Assembly (NCBI RefSeq): GCF_000143415.4
Contig: NW_003314297.1
Location: 1,580,890-1,644,889, forward strand
Direction: 5' to 3'
Origin: Selaginella moellendorffii
Lineage: Eukaryota > Streptophyta > Lycopodiopsida > Selaginellales > Selaginellaceae
Length of the DNA: 64,000 nt
Both the position numbers and the translations under genes were made by a program. The notes below the pieces were generated by a model, which did not search any database, was not told the origin of the DNA, and saw only the letters and a list, made by a program, of their open reading frames with translations. Shown piece after piece: positions 46,801-58,137 of this stretch. Every line of letters begins with the position of its first letter. The first letter of the stretch is position 1.

Positions 46801-47660
46801 GTCTCGCTAGTATCGAGGACGCGGCGCTACAGCTTCCGATCGTTAGAAGCAAGTGCTTGACGCAGTTGCTATTGCTGAGAGCTCTTGAAAGCATGCAGGT
46901 AAGCTTCATCTTGGGAGTTTTTGGCCCCGTGTAAACCAAGTATCTATCTAACACAGGCAAAGCACTGGAGTCTACTAAGCACGTCGAACAAAATCCAGAT
47001 TATGGATACATTGTTGTCAGTGGTGGACTTTGCGGCGACTTACAACTCAGATGCTAACCTTCGCATTCGTATCCAGCAGTTTTCCGGCGAAATGTAAGCC
47101 TTCATCTTATCATGAAAGGCTTGACGTGGAAACTTGGGTTGATTACAGGCCGCCTCCAACGCTTCTCCGACAGGAAGTTGAAGGAACACGGATATACCTG
47201 ACGCTGCTCAACCAAGCTGTGTTGTCTCCAGCGGATGGAAATCTTAAAGAGGAGGCAGAGCGGCGTCTCGTAACCTTTTATTCCCATATACTGAAAGAAG
47301 CGGTGGCTTTGATCCCGGCTCCCGGGGAGCCTATCCAAGCTGAGGCTCACTACTCTCTCAGCTTGCGCTCTTCAGTGGTCGTCAAGGTTCGCAGGATCGC
47401 AACGCTAGTCGCATACTAAACGTTTCGTCAAAATCTTACAGGTGCTCAACTCGTTGTCCGAGATGGAAGGCGAAATGTTCAAGAGACATCTCTCGGAGTT
47501 CTACCCATACTTCACAAAGCTTATCTGCAGTAATCAAGTAAGTCTTATTTTTTAAGTGGCAGTCTACCTTACTCATGATACTATCCTTTAGATGGATGTG
47601 AGAAAAGCGCTGGGAGAGCTTTTCAAGCTTCGCCTGGTGTCTTTGCTGCCTTCATCATGA
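40827..47660 (+). CDS. BIG5: BIG5/BEN1/MIN7-type ARF guanine-nucleotide exchange factor
   Basis: Large Sec7 GEF that activates ARF GTPases at the trans-Golgi/early endosome; Arabidopsis BIG5 (BEN1/MIN7) controls PIN trafficking and immunity and is a bacterial-effector target. Around 30 small exons. The start [20 protein letters not shown] (first exon 40827-40935) matches BIG5 and not BIG1-4. Then come the DCB region ([19 protein letters not shown]), HUS region, and Sec7 domain from about 43420 with the catalytic glutamate in [49 protein letters not shown] and [19 protein letters not shown] domains follow ([34 protein letters not shown]). The last exon ends [19 protein letters not shown] at 47660. 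No disruptions noticed. Confidence 0.93.
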
Positions 47661-47913
47661 ACGAACGACTTTGGCAACGGGCCCCGTTTTTTTGAGTGCT
47701 TGCACTTTCTGGAGAAGCTGATTGCTGCAGCAGCCTGCACCAAGGAGACACTCTTATTGTAAACTAGTGTAAGCATCGGTTTTTCCTTCTGTTATTCTCA
47801 GCAGTCAGCAATTGTCTACAATGTTGCAATTCTTTTATGAAGATGTTAGAGCTCTTCTCGTTCCGTGCTTCAGTAGCAAAAAGTATAAGAAACAAACACG
47901 GAAACTGGTTAGC
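47661..47913. other. Convergent 3' region between BIG5 and the Canopy-like gene
   Basis: 253 bp with no gene; 'ctttggcaacggg' at 47670 resembles the left window edge by chance. Confidence 0.4.
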
Positions 47914-48849
47914 TTACTTGCAATCTCTGGAGATGTTGTTGCACAAAACTGTGTTAACAGAACCCGCCACCATTTCGCCACTCCTTATCGTCGAGGCTAG
48001 CTGCAAAACGAAAGAAAAGTGTAAGTGTGGATGAGCAGGAAAGCGTAGCTCCAAACCTCGTCTTCATGCTTTTCAAGCAGCCTGTTTTTTCACACGAACG
48101 ACTTCTTTAGTCCTGAGAGCGACGTAGTCACGATATGTATGGACCTTACCTGCCACAATAAACCGCAATCTCCTTGGAGTGTACTTCAGCTTCTCGCTTT
48201 TCTAGAGAATGAACAGAGTGAGCATCACTTTCTCAAGCAGAACTTCACGCATACCATCCTCGTTCCTGTTGCCACTGTTGCTAAGTTTGATCCACTCGCC
48301 AGTCGCCTGCATTGCATCGAAAATTCAGCCCAAAGACGAATCCAGCTCTTGTGTAAGCTAAGCCCACCTTGTCAAGGGTGTAGTCTTTCACTCTAGAGCA
48401 AACGCCTTCCAGGAGCTCCAACACTCTAAGCTCGCTAAGCCTGAGAGAATTCATCCAGATATCATCACATACAAGGCCGAGACAGAGCAAGCAATGCTTC
48501 GTTTCATAACACTCTTACTTGTATTGGATTACTCGTCCCTGTCGCTGCCCCTTCGAATCCAGTCTGTGCCGCAAGTCGATATCGTTCCTCGGCCTTTCCT
48601 GGAGAAGTTCTGTCAGCAATCGCAAGATCATACGGAAAATTTTTACTCACTAACGTTTGCAAGAGCCAGCTCCAGCTCCACCTGCGGGAACGAGAGAGCA
48701 TCAATCACGCAAAACCACGCGTAGATCTGGTAAAATCTTACCGCGACGGCTTTGCAAGCGGCGCATTTGTGATGGATAGCTTCGATCAGCATTGGAAGAA
48801 CGAGCAGGATCCCGACTAGAGGAAGAAGGCGATAGATCGCCGCCGCCAT
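47914..48849 (-). CDS. Canopy-family (DUF3456) ER luminal protein
   Basis: Small saposin-like disulfide protein of the Canopy family; animal Canopy proteins are ER chaperones, including CNPY3 for Toll-like receptors. Seven or eight short exons, most 30-110 bp. Exon 1 (48742-48849) has a signal peptide (MAAAIYRLLPLVGILLVLPM) and HHKCAACKAVA. Joined exons give VELELALANV, ERPRNDIDLRHRLDSKGQRQ, SELRVLELLEGVCSRVKDY, GEWIKLSNSGN, HSKEIAVYCGRLLEKHEDE and a last exon (from about 47999 to 47914) ending NTVLCNNISRDCK. The six conserved cysteines (CAAC, VC, YC, LC, DC) are all present. The plant orthologue in Arabidopsis is uncharacterised to my knowledge. No KDEL-like retention signal is visible. Start is 91 bp from the divergent LRR-kinase start. 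Confidence 0.85.
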
Positions 48850-48940
48850 GGCGCTCTACTTGACGACCCGCGTGCCCTAAAGATAAAACTAGACGTAACA
48901 TGGTTTTATTTTGTTGCTCGTAGCGGGGCTTCTGTGCGCC
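48850..48940. promoter_or_regulatory. 91-bp bidirectional promoter: Canopy-like / LRR-kinase
   Basis: The two start codons point away from each other with only 91 bp between them, so leaders and core promoters of both genes must overlap or extend into each other. No TATA box is seen. Confidence 0.5.
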
Positions 48941-49305
48941 ATGCGCTTTGGATTGGAGCATCTACTGCCACTGCTGCTGCCGCTGCCTCTCCTCTGGATC
49001 CACCAAGCTCTGGCCTCCAATGCCGAAGGTACGCTTGCGTGGCCCCGCGATTTCTCTTCCTTGGGGAGCAATCAGGCTAAACGTTTTGTCAGGAAATGCG
49101 CTCGCGGAGCTCAAGAGCAAGCTGTGGGATCCCAAGAATGCGTTGAGATCTTGGGATGCAAACCTCGTCAATCCTTGCAGCTGGCTCTATGTCGACTGCG
49201 ATAGCCAGCAGCGTGTCATCACAGTGTATGAGATTTGCATTGGTTGCTCGTCGCTCGCTGGAGACATTCTCTCTATCCTTGGTTTCTTGGTAGAATAGAA
49301 CATTG

Positions 49306-49345
<40 letters not shown>

Positions 49346-51521
49346 CTCTTTTTAACTCTTCTTTTTTCTTTCTATGTGTGGGTGCTAGCTCGTGTCTTTG
49401 ACTTTGATGATAATCTTTTTTTCTTGCCTGTCCAGAATGTTGGAGAAGCAAGGCCTCTCGGGGACTCTCTCGCCAGCACTTGCGGATTTGCCCAATCTGC
49501 AAAACCTGTACTTGGCTTTTGGATCACATGGTTTTGTTTTTAATGGCTCTCTTTTCCTCAGAAGGATGAAAGGGAATTTGATCTCGGGTTCTCTTCCGCC
49601 ACAACTGGGAACACTGCAAGGTTTACTGAATCTTGACTTGTCTGCGAACAACTTCACTGGAAGCATTCCGTCAACGCTCACCAATCTTACGAGCTTAAGA
49701 ACCTTGTAAGCCTTGGGAACTTTCTTCTTCTTCTTTTTCCTGTTAATCACAGCAACTTGGCTTTGCAGGCTTCTGAACAACAACAGCCTGACCGGAAGCA
49801 TCCCTTCTACGCTCACTCTCATATCCAGCTTGCAGTTTCTGTATGTCATTTTCTCGTGTTCGTTATCCTGATCATTCGAATTCATGCAGAGACGTCTCGT
49901 ATAACAACTTGAGTGGACCACTCCCACCCAAAGGGACGATCAGTGAGTTCAAGTGAGCAAACAATGCTTGCCTGTCTGATGTATGCCGTTTCTGAAGTCA
50001 TTCCATGACGGCTAATGTCTTTCAACAGCTTGCTAGGGAATCCAGATCTCTGTGGTGCTAAGGTAGGAACGCCTTGCCCGGAGTCGATTCTTCCGAGCTC
50101 TAGAAGACGTGGTAAGCAAGTCTGTTCTTGGGATAACTTCTGCCTATTTCAATACCTGGACGCGTTGCAGGGCTTAACATTGGAGCTGTCATTGGTGGCA
50201 TTGCTGCGGGGGCTCTGTTTTTACTGCTCTGTCCCTTGCTGGCTGTCATTGTGTGGAGAAAGCACCGTGGGCCAAAAGAGGTGTTTTTTGACGTTGCTGG
50301 TGCGCCTGTTTGCTTTTTTGTAAGCTATCTGATGCGCGGCTATCTTTTGTGCAGCGGAAAATGATCCTCATGCCACCTTTGGACAACTTAGGAAGTTTAC
50401 TCTCAGGGAACTCCAAATTGCAACAGACAATTTCAGCGACAAGAACGTCCTGGGACAGGGAGGATTTGGGAAAGTGTACAAAGGCAGCTTGGAAAACGGC
50501 AAACTCGTTGCCGTTAAGCGCCTAAGAACAGACCAGAATATTTCAGCTGGAGGAGAACACGCATTTCAGACTGAAGTTGAGATCATTGGCTTGGCAGTCC
50601 ACCGCAACCTACTTCGCCTTGACGGATTTTGCATCACTCCTTCGGAGCGGATCTTAGTCTACCCGTTTATGCCCAACGGGAGCGTTGCTTCCCGCTTGCG
50701 TAAGCTAAAAATCAACCATCTGTGCAGAAGCTAATCTTTGCGTCCACAGATGACACCACGGGGAGCAAAACGTTGGACTGGGAAACGAGGAAGCAAATCG
50801 CTCTGGGTGCTGCTCACGGTCTCCGTTACCTTCACGTACACTGCAGCCCCCGGATCATTCACCGTGACGTGAAAGCTGCGAACGTTCTACTGGACAAAGA
50901 TTTCCTGGCGGTGGTGGGCGATTTCGGTCTTGCAAAGCTCATTGACACCAAGAACACACACATCACCACCAACGTCCGAGGGACTCCCGGCCACATTGCT
51001 CCGGAGTATCTGTCCACAGGCAAGTCGTCGGAGAAGACGGACGTGTTTGGATATGGAGTTTTGATGCTGGAGCTTATAACGGGGAAGCGGGCTTTCGATC
51101 TAGCCAGGCTGTTTGACGATGACGACGTGATGCTTCTCGACTGGGTAAGATTTATGGTGCTTGGCCTCGGACCAAACTTTCGCTTTGGTGCTTGCAGGTG
51201 AAGAGATTCCAGCAGGAAGGTAGACTGAGTGAGCTCGTGGATCCCAAGCTGAGGCACTCGTACCAGCCAAACGAAGTTGAGAAACTCACCCAGATTGCTC
51301 TGCTCTGCACCCAAGCGTCTCCCAGCGACCGTCCAAAGATGGTGGAGGTCGTGTCGATGCTGGAAGGGGACGGCCTCGCCGAGAGGTGGGAAGAGTGGCA
51401 AAAGGTTCAGGTGCTGAGAAGAGAAGAGGTGGATGTTGGCCACAAGCAGCTGGACGAGTGGATGATGATTCAGGGAGATTCCTCCAACTTGGAAGCGATT
51501 GAGCTCTCGGGTGCGAGATAG
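48941..51521 (+). CDS. LRR-II receptor kinase, SERK-related but lacking the SPP segment
   Basis: Second SERK-family kinase in the window. It has a signal peptide ([19 protein letters not shown]), cap ([34 protein letters not shown]), about five LRRs split one per exon ([49 protein letters not shown]), a membrane helix ([20 protein letters not shown]) and an intact kinase: [75 protein letters not shown]. The tail ends [10 protein letters not shown] at 51521. Unlike the SERK at 37816-40384 the Ser-Pro-Pro region is reduced to [11 protein letters not shown], so it may be a diverged paralogue (LRR-II, SERK or NIK-like). A (GT)n tract sits in an early intron. Confidence 0.9.
49308..49344 (+). repeat. 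(GT)n microsatellite in an intron of the LRR-II kinase
   Basis: About 18 uninterrupted GT units; useful polymorphic marker. Confidence 0.95.
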
Positions 51522-51749
51522 AATCCAGTTACGTTCTCCCAAGTTGATCTCCTCATCATGTAAAAAGGACGACATCGAGGTACAGATTGCAGGAATCATA
51601 TAATAGGTGATTTTATGCTTGTCAAACAAAATCCAACCCTGCTTGGATTTTAAAAACTTTGTACACTTGGAAATACTAAATATTTACCAGTCTCTTCTTT
51701 GCAAATGTACACCTTATACTTACTTGTGCTTAGTTGTGGCTGCAGCCGT
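51522..51749. other. Convergent 3' region
   Basis: Shared downstream DNA of the LRR-II kinase and PUMILIO genes; no gene seen. Confidence 0.4.
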
Positions 51750-54700
51750 TTACATAGGGGGCGACATATGAGCGGCTGCGGCACTCCGCCTCTCTGCAGT
51801 GATATGAATCAGGAATTGATCGACCAACAACGAGAAATGATAGACGGACGTACCTCCCGCGGCCACGAGCTTCTCTACTCTCGCCACAATGTGCTTCCCA
51901 TACGTATACTTCTTAAGCGCGTGTAAATGAACTTTGATACGAGTCAAAAGAATTTCCCTCTGGCGGTCGTCACAAATCTCCAGTACTTTCTGCACCACGT
52001 AGTTGGCAAATTGGTCCTTCATCATAGCCTGAAAAAAGGATGTATATGAATGGAGGGGGTCACAAATCTTTCTTTCCTACCTGCAAGGCCTCGTTCTCGT
52101 CCGTTGATCCCAGCATCTCGTTGATCAGAATTTGTCTTTCTGCCGGGCCCCCAAACTGAAGACACTTCTCGATAACATTTGATGCAAATTTATGCTGGCT
52201 CATTTGTACAATTTGTCCTGCTAGCTTAGTGATGATTTCGCTTCTCTCCGGCTGGGTTCCATGCTCCAACACATGCTAAAGAGACACAAAGAAAGACTTA
52301 GCTTACAGCACACCAGAGAAAGAAAGGAAATTAAAAAGGAAGAAAAGAAAAAGAAACACAACCAACCTGCACAACATAGTTCCCATACTGGTCCTGAGCA
52401 AGACTGCAAGTTGACCGCAGTATCTCTTGCATTATTCCTTGCTGCTTCTGTTCGTCTGTACAATGCTCAAGAACTCTCTGGGAAGAAAACGTAAAACAAA
52501 AACCAAAAAAAAAAAAACAAAACAATCGTCTCAAGTAACTTGAAACGACTCAAAACATGCCTCACCTGTATAACCCGGCATCCATACGGATGTGTTGAGA
52601 GAGCCAATACTTGACCATAAAACGCACAGATTATAAATTGGATGCGATCGGCAGGAACACATTCTATACACTTTTGAATGACGTGGTTTCCATTTTGATC
52701 ACGGACGCACCGCATCACGTGACCATCCAGCTCGGAAACCAGTTGTGTTTGCTGATCCACGTCCACAACTTCGAGTGCCTGCGAGTTTCTTCAGCGTTTG
52801 ACCAAAATAAAAATGAAAGATACCTTCTGAATGACACGGCAGCCGTACATTTGCAAGCTCAACGTCAGTACACGGCTGGGTAACTGCTGGGCAAGCTCCT
52901 TTCTTTGCTGTGCCGTTCCATGCTCAAAAAACTGCCAGGCTCTACGAAGTTACGACACGACGTACAAACAAAATGCGTGCCAAGCCTTCACCGATACCTT
53001 CTGAATAACGTAGTTTCCAAAGACATCCGTCATTAGCGCCACGGCTTGGGGGAAGACCTCCTGAAAAACCATAGCTTTGTCCTCGGCGGTGGCAGTCTCT
53101 AGCTTCTGCTGGATAAAGCGGCTTCCATGCTGGTCAGCACTGCAATGGACACACATTTTCCAAATGTAAAGAAGCTAAAGACCAGAGCTTGTACCTGAAC
53201 TCCACCACGTGACCAGCAATGTCAGAGAGCTCAAATCTTCTGTTTTTGCTGTTTTTGAACTCCTCGAGCAGGAAAGACCCACGTGACTCGTCAGCGGGGT
53301 CGCTGCCTCCCGCCGATGGCCAACCCGCAGCAGTATAAGCGGTAGCAGCTCTTCCGGTGCTCGGAGACAAGCGCAAGTTTCGATCGTTGACGATCCGAGA
53401 AGTTGCGCCAACCGGCGAGCTGGGAAGTCCAGGACTTGCCAATGGAGAGTTGGGAAATGGCACGCCGAATCCCAGCCCAGGAGGACTGCCGTAAAAAGAA
53501 GTGGCCGGCGGAACACTCTTGTTCGGAATGGACATGGCCCTCGAGAACTGAGGCTTGGATAAACCACCCAGCCCGCTCAGCTGGTCCACGAGTGCGTCCG
53601 AGTGAGCAGCATAGCTCCGCATGTCCGCTGACAGTGCCGCTGCGGCGCGAGCGTCCTCGGACGCACGGAGGTATTGTAGATAGAGAGCGTCGTGAAGCGC
53701 AGTGGTCGATGAGGGAGCCTGTCCCGCCGCCGCAAGCTTGTAAAACTGGTGTAAGTCGGGGACACCTCCTCGGGCGGCGGCCACTGCGGACTCAAACGCC
53801 ACCGGAGGGGCGGGATATCCCGGTAGCAATGGAGGTGGCAACATAGCACCGTTGAGCGGGTAGCCACCGAGGCCGTAGTATGGTGCATAGACTGATGCCG
53901 AGTGAAGGTTGTGATAGTATGGATTCCCCGCGGCGATGTAGGACATGGCGGCGGCAGCGGCGGCCGCCGCATACATGTTGGACGTTGCAGCAGCTCCTCC
54001 TCCTGGCTGTTGCTGCTGATTGACACCAGGAGGAATGGCACCAAACTTGACGTTGCCGTATGCTTGGTGGTGCTGTTGCTGCGAATAAGCCTGCGATCCA
54101 TGATGCTGCGCTTGCGGCTGCTGGTGCTGCTGCTTCACACGTAATTGCTGCTCGGGAAATTCCAGATGCTGCTCCTCCTCGACAACGTCCGCGTTGTCGG
54201 ATTTCATGGTTACGCATCCCGCAAGAGCAGCTGCAAGCTCCGACGAGGTACTAGACTCGGCTGCCTCTCCCACTGTCACGCTTGCATCCGGTGGAGGTGT
54301 CCGGTTGAGGGTGGTGGTGGAGGGAGAAGCATAAACGTCGTGAACGGGCACCTGCATTGGGGTGGCGGAGCGGGAGCCGATGCCAGAGCCAAGCTCACGT
54401 AAGAGTTGCAGGTCCAGGGAGGTATCCCCCGCGTCATCGTTTGCTGCCCGGCTCGAGGGTCGGGACAAGTTGTAAACAGGAGAGGGCGTCCTCGGGAAGT
54501 CCTCCTGCGTGATCAGCAAGTCCGTCAGCTTTGCAAACTAGAAGGTGGCCCCCAAATACCTGGATGAGATCGACGAGGCTCTTGGGCCGCCCAAGTCCCA
54601 TGTCAAAGCCCGGGAGTCCATCGGCATCGGTGAAGGTGGCGGCTGCGGCGGTGGTGGTGGCGGGGAGGTGGCGGATGACATGGTGGTGTTGCTGTCCCAA

Positions 54701-55258
54701 GGAGGACGAGGAGACCTCTCCCTCGTCCAGCAGATCGTCGTCTTCCCTGTGCGTGGGGAGCGAAGAATGCAGCGGGTGCGGATTGGCGGAGAAGAGCGAG
54801 GAGCTGCTCGAGTCGTCAAACACAAGCTTGCTTCGAAGGTTGAGGCGCTGGGCGAGGCGCCAATTCTCCCACGACTTTACTGGCGGTGGGAGACGGGGAT
54901 TCAGATTGACATGCGAGTGATAGTAAGCAAGATAAGCAGGGTCTGACCTGAGCTCCTGCTCCGTCTCCACCACATCCAGCAGCTGATCGCCATCCTGGGC
55001 GTGAGCGTGGAGCTCCAGCCGACCCAATTGGCTCAGCAGGCCGCCCAGCGATCCCTCCACGGTGGGCGGGGCGCTCTCGCTGCGGTGGAGCTGGACCTCG
55101 CCCCGCGCATTCCCCAGCCGCGACGCCGACGATCGCTCCCGGAGCAGCAGATTGAGCTCCTCGCACTCGCGGCTGCTACTCGAGGATGGAGCCCTAATGC
55201 CGCCGCCGTCCCCGCCCAGCCCCCCTGCCAGCACCCTGACAGGGCTCTCCGTCGCCAT
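51750..55258 (-). CDS. PUM: PUMILIO-family RNA-binding protein
   Basis: Cytosolic repressor that binds 3' UTRs (UGUA core) and promotes decay or blocks translation. About 1,000 residues in roughly nine exons. Exon 1 (from 55258) and a long exon 2 encode a low-complexity N-terminal region with the plant PUM (NABP-like) elements: [69 protein letters not shown]. It is rich in Gln, Ala and His runs. The last exons encode eight PUF repeats: [108 protein letters not shown]. The triad residues (S..R..Q, N..Y..Q, C..R..Q, N..H..Q, C..R..Q, N..Y..Q, S..N..E, N..Y..Q) match classical group I Pumilios, so standard UGUAnAUA-type specificity is expected. End ...[12 protein letters not shown]. Confidence 0.94.
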
Positions 55259-55954
55259 ATCTCTGTCCAGTTTTCCCCTTTGCCTTGCTAGCTAGCTCGC
55301 GCGGCCACGGCCTAGCTCTAGTAGCGCCTATCTATCCAAGGAAGAACCACCCAAGAAATGTGGAACCAATTCTCCACACGGCGGCCATGTCGCGCCTCTC
55401 TTTTCTTCCTCCTCTCGCCTCTCCGCCTCTTCCGTGGGCGAGCGACAAACACAATAACAACAAGAGCAGAGAGAGCATGCGGGCAGCGCCCGTCCGATCG
55501 GCACTGCAACGGCCCAGATCCCTGCCGGCGCCGTCAAGCTCCGTCATGCCGCCGTCCGCGGATGCCCTAACGGCGGTCAATGCTAAAAGGTGCTCAGCTT
55601 GGACTTTAGCATAATTATTCCCGAAAGATGCGGAATATGCCCGGAGGTAGTACGAAATGGGGGAGTACCTAGCTAGAGCCTGGACACTGGTGGTGCTGGT
55701 AAATGCAATGGCGCCATACACACCAGTAGTGAGATACAAGTGTTGCCTGCCTGCCCAACTGGTACCACTACCACCCCTCCCCCGTACGGCCTGCCCCGTG
55801 CGCTGGTGTTGCTCGGCCAGGCCCCATCTGCTTTTAATTTCTTTTCACTTCACCTGATAGATACACTTTCCCCCGCTACTGTAGCTTGGCGAGAGGGGGA
55901 ATGCCATTCCATTAGGGTTGCAAGGGATTTGGCAGAGGCGATCGCGCGCAAGGG
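55259..55954. promoter_or_regulatory. Divergent region between PUMILIO and STOP1-like genes
   Basis: 696 bp between start codons. Several open frames on both strands lack any family support. Contains 'gctagctagctc' and Pyr-rich tracts; no clear TATA box. Confidence 0.4.
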
Positions 55955-57622
55955 ATGATGCAATCCAGCCACCAGCCGCCGCCGAGCGATGTCCATCAGC
56001 AGCAGCAGCAGCAGCAAAGCCCGAGAGGAGGAGGAGGAGGTATGACACCAAAGCTCTCCCTTGTTGGCCACTACGCATCCCCCGCGGCGGCGGCAACCTG
56101 CCATGGATTCTCCATTCTGGGAGCTCTAGAACCCCAGGCCCCTCCGCCGCCGGCTCACCATCACCACCACCACCACCACCAGCAGCCTCCGCCCCCGCCG
56201 CTGCCGCAGCATCAACCGCATTTCCACCACCAGATGCCCGCTCCCCAAAACGCCTTCCAGAATCTCCTCCACCAGGGCTTCCTTCTCACCGCCGGCCAGC
56301 AGGGCTACAATCTCCAGCTCGCCGCCCCTCAGCAGGTCCTCCAGGGCCTCATGGAAGACCTGATCAAGCTCAGTCCCCCCGGGAGCCCGCCAATAGAAGG
56401 CCGTGGTGGTGGCGGCATCCACCCCCAGCAGCAGCAGCAGCAGCAGCAGCACTACACCCTCGTCTCCCTGCTGGAGCAAAAGACCGATCAGCTCCAGGCG
56501 CTGGTTCACTCGCTATCGCAGGCCAGCCAGCACAACGGCGGCGTCGTCCAGGCCCATGCAGCCATGACTGCCGCGCGGATCGCTTCCAACATATCGCAGC
56601 TTGCTCTCGCCGTCATTGGGGTCCTTCCCAACGCGCAGCCCTCGCCGTGCCTGCTGCCCGACATGCAATTGGGTGCTCCACTCGGCTTCAACACCCTGGC
56701 CGCTCCCACTCCCGCCGCGGCCGTCCGGAATCCACTTCCGGTGGTGGAGCATCGCCAGCAGCAGCCGCAACCGCAGCAGCCCCAGGCGCCGCAGCAACAA
56801 GATTCGCCCTGTCAGCCCCACGCTTTCAACCTGGAAGCCATCCATCAGCCACCACTTGCGAGCAAGGCCGTGGTGGTGGCGGAGAGAGAAAGTGAGGCAG
56901 CGGCGCCCCCAGCAGCCGCAGCACCACCTCCACCTCCACCACCCCCGCCGGCGGCGATGGAAGATTGCGGCGACTCAGGGGCGGGGTCCAGGGACGACGA
57001 CGACGGCGACGACGCGGAGGACCTTGTGCCTGGCTCCTACGATCTCGTGGAAATGAACGCAGTGGAGATCCTCGCGGAGCACACGCACTTTTGTGACAAG
57101 TGTGGCAAAGGTTTCAAGCGGGACGCCAACCTGAGAATGCACATGCGCGGGCACGGCGAGCAGTACAAGTCGCCCGCTGCTCTGGCGAGGCCGGATAAGG
57201 TTGCCACGGATCCATCGCTGCTCCGGCCCAGGCGCTACTCGTGCCCGTACGCCGGATGCAAGAGGAACAAGAAGCACCGCAAGTTCCAGCCGCTCAAGAC
57301 GGTGCTGTGCGTCAAGAATCACTACCGGCGGAGCCACTGTCCAAAGTCTCTCACCTGCAGCAAGTGCAAGAGCAAAAAGTTCTCGGTGGTGGCGGACCTT
57401 AAGACGCACGAGAAGCACTGCGGCCGGGATAAGTGGCAGTGCTCGTGTGGCACCACCTTCTCCCGGAAGGACAAGCTGCTGGGGCATATCAGCTTGTTCC
57501 AGGGCCACACGCCGGCGCTGCCTCTCCACGAGATCGCGGAGGCGTCTCCGGCATCGGCTTCAACTTCGGCAGCAGCGGAGCAAGGCAGCGTTGGCGGGGA
57601 CGAGCAGCAGCGCGCGGAGTAG
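55955..57622 (+). CDS. STOP1-like C2H2 zinc-finger transcription factor
   Basis: STOP1 (SENSITIVE TO PROTON RHIZOTOXICITY 1) activates malate-transporter and other genes under acid soil, aluminium and low-phosphate stress. Single coding exon, 555 residues. The first 370 residues are low complexity with His, Gln and Pro runs and a predicted helical part ([20 protein letters not shown]). An acidic patch precedes the fingers. Four C2H2-type fingers occupy about 378-517: [20 protein letters not shown], then [20 protein letters not shown] with NHYRRSHC, then [20 protein letters not shown], then [19 protein letters not shown]. This spacing and the unusual third and fourth fingers define the STOP1 family. 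The shorter, non-homologous N-terminus is common in basal plants. An intron in the 3' UTR (about 57635-57686) is suggested by splice motifs. Confidence 0.92.
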   Translation: MMQSSHQPPPSDVHQQQQQQQSPRGGGGGMTPKLSLVGHYASPAAAATCHGFSILGALEPQAPPPPAHHHHHHHHQQPPPPPLPQHQPHFHHQMPAPQNAFQNLLHQGFLLTAGQQGYNLQLAAPQQVLQGLMEDLIKLSPPGSPPIEGRGGGGIHPQQQQQQQQHYTLVSLLEQKTDQLQALVHSLSQASQHNGGVVQAHAAMTAARIASNISQLALAVIGVLPNAQPSPCLLPDMQLGAPLGFNTLAAPTPAAAVRNPLPVVEHRQQQPQPQQPQAPQQQDSPCQPHAFNLEAIHQPPLASKAVVVAERESEAAAPPAAAAPPPPPPPPPAAMEDCGDSGAGSRDDDDGDDAEDLVPGSYDLVEMNAVEILAEHTHFCDKCGKGFKRDANLRMHMRGHGEQYKSPAALARPDKVATDPSLLRPRRYSCPYAGCKRNKKHRKFQPLKTVLCVKNHYRRSHCPKSLTCSKCKSKKFSVVADLKTHEKHCGRDKWQCSCGTTFSRKDKLLGHISLFQGHTPALPLHEIAEASPASASTSAAAEQGSVGGDEQQRAE

Positions 57623-58137
57623 CTCCATCACGCAGGTAAGCAAATGCGATTGTTTCCAGGCTTATAACCTCTTTGCTTTTGTGCAGGGCTTTTCTTTTCA
57701 GCTGCTCGTAGTGACGACTAAAAATCATCTAAATGCAGGTGCGTGCGTGGCTGCTTGGTTTGAAGCTTGTCGTGGTATAGGAGTGCTGTATATCTAGTTA
57801 GAATGGAGGAGATGCAAGGAGGATAGAACGTTAGAGCACGAGAAGTTACCTGGACCTGGAACTCATCCTCCTCGCCTTGTACTGGATGCACCTCTATCCA
57901 GCATCTTTTATAGGTAGCGTCGTCCTCCATACAGATAGGCAGGCAGTGTGTGCGGCTACAGGGAATGAATGCCGGAGGGTATCGTAACTGTCACTCGTTC
58001 CAGACAGTTGGTTTAGTTAAAACTAGATTGCTCATGTGTTCATGTGTTCATGTGAAGGGGAAACCATGGCCTCACCACCGGCGCTTGAGTGAGTGAGTGT
58101 GTGTGTTTTGTGTGTGTCTGTGTGTGTGTCACCAAGT
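57623..58137. other. STOP1 3' region and XB3-like leader
   Basis: Contains the likely STOP1 3' UTR, then interrupted GT repeats (about 58098-58130) in the leader just upstream of the XB3-like start. A 70-codon minus-strand frame starting at 57930 has a donor-like site but no family match; I do not call it. Confidence 0.4.

Noticed and set aside
55918-56895. 325-codon Pro/Arg-rich frame overlapping the STOP1-like gene
   Set aside because: Alternative frame of the low-complexity N-terminus; zinc fingers lie in the other frame.
57718-57930. Minus-strand 70-codon frame starting MEDDATYKRCW
   Set aside because: No family match and it runs into the STOP1 3' region; a donor-like site alone is not enough.
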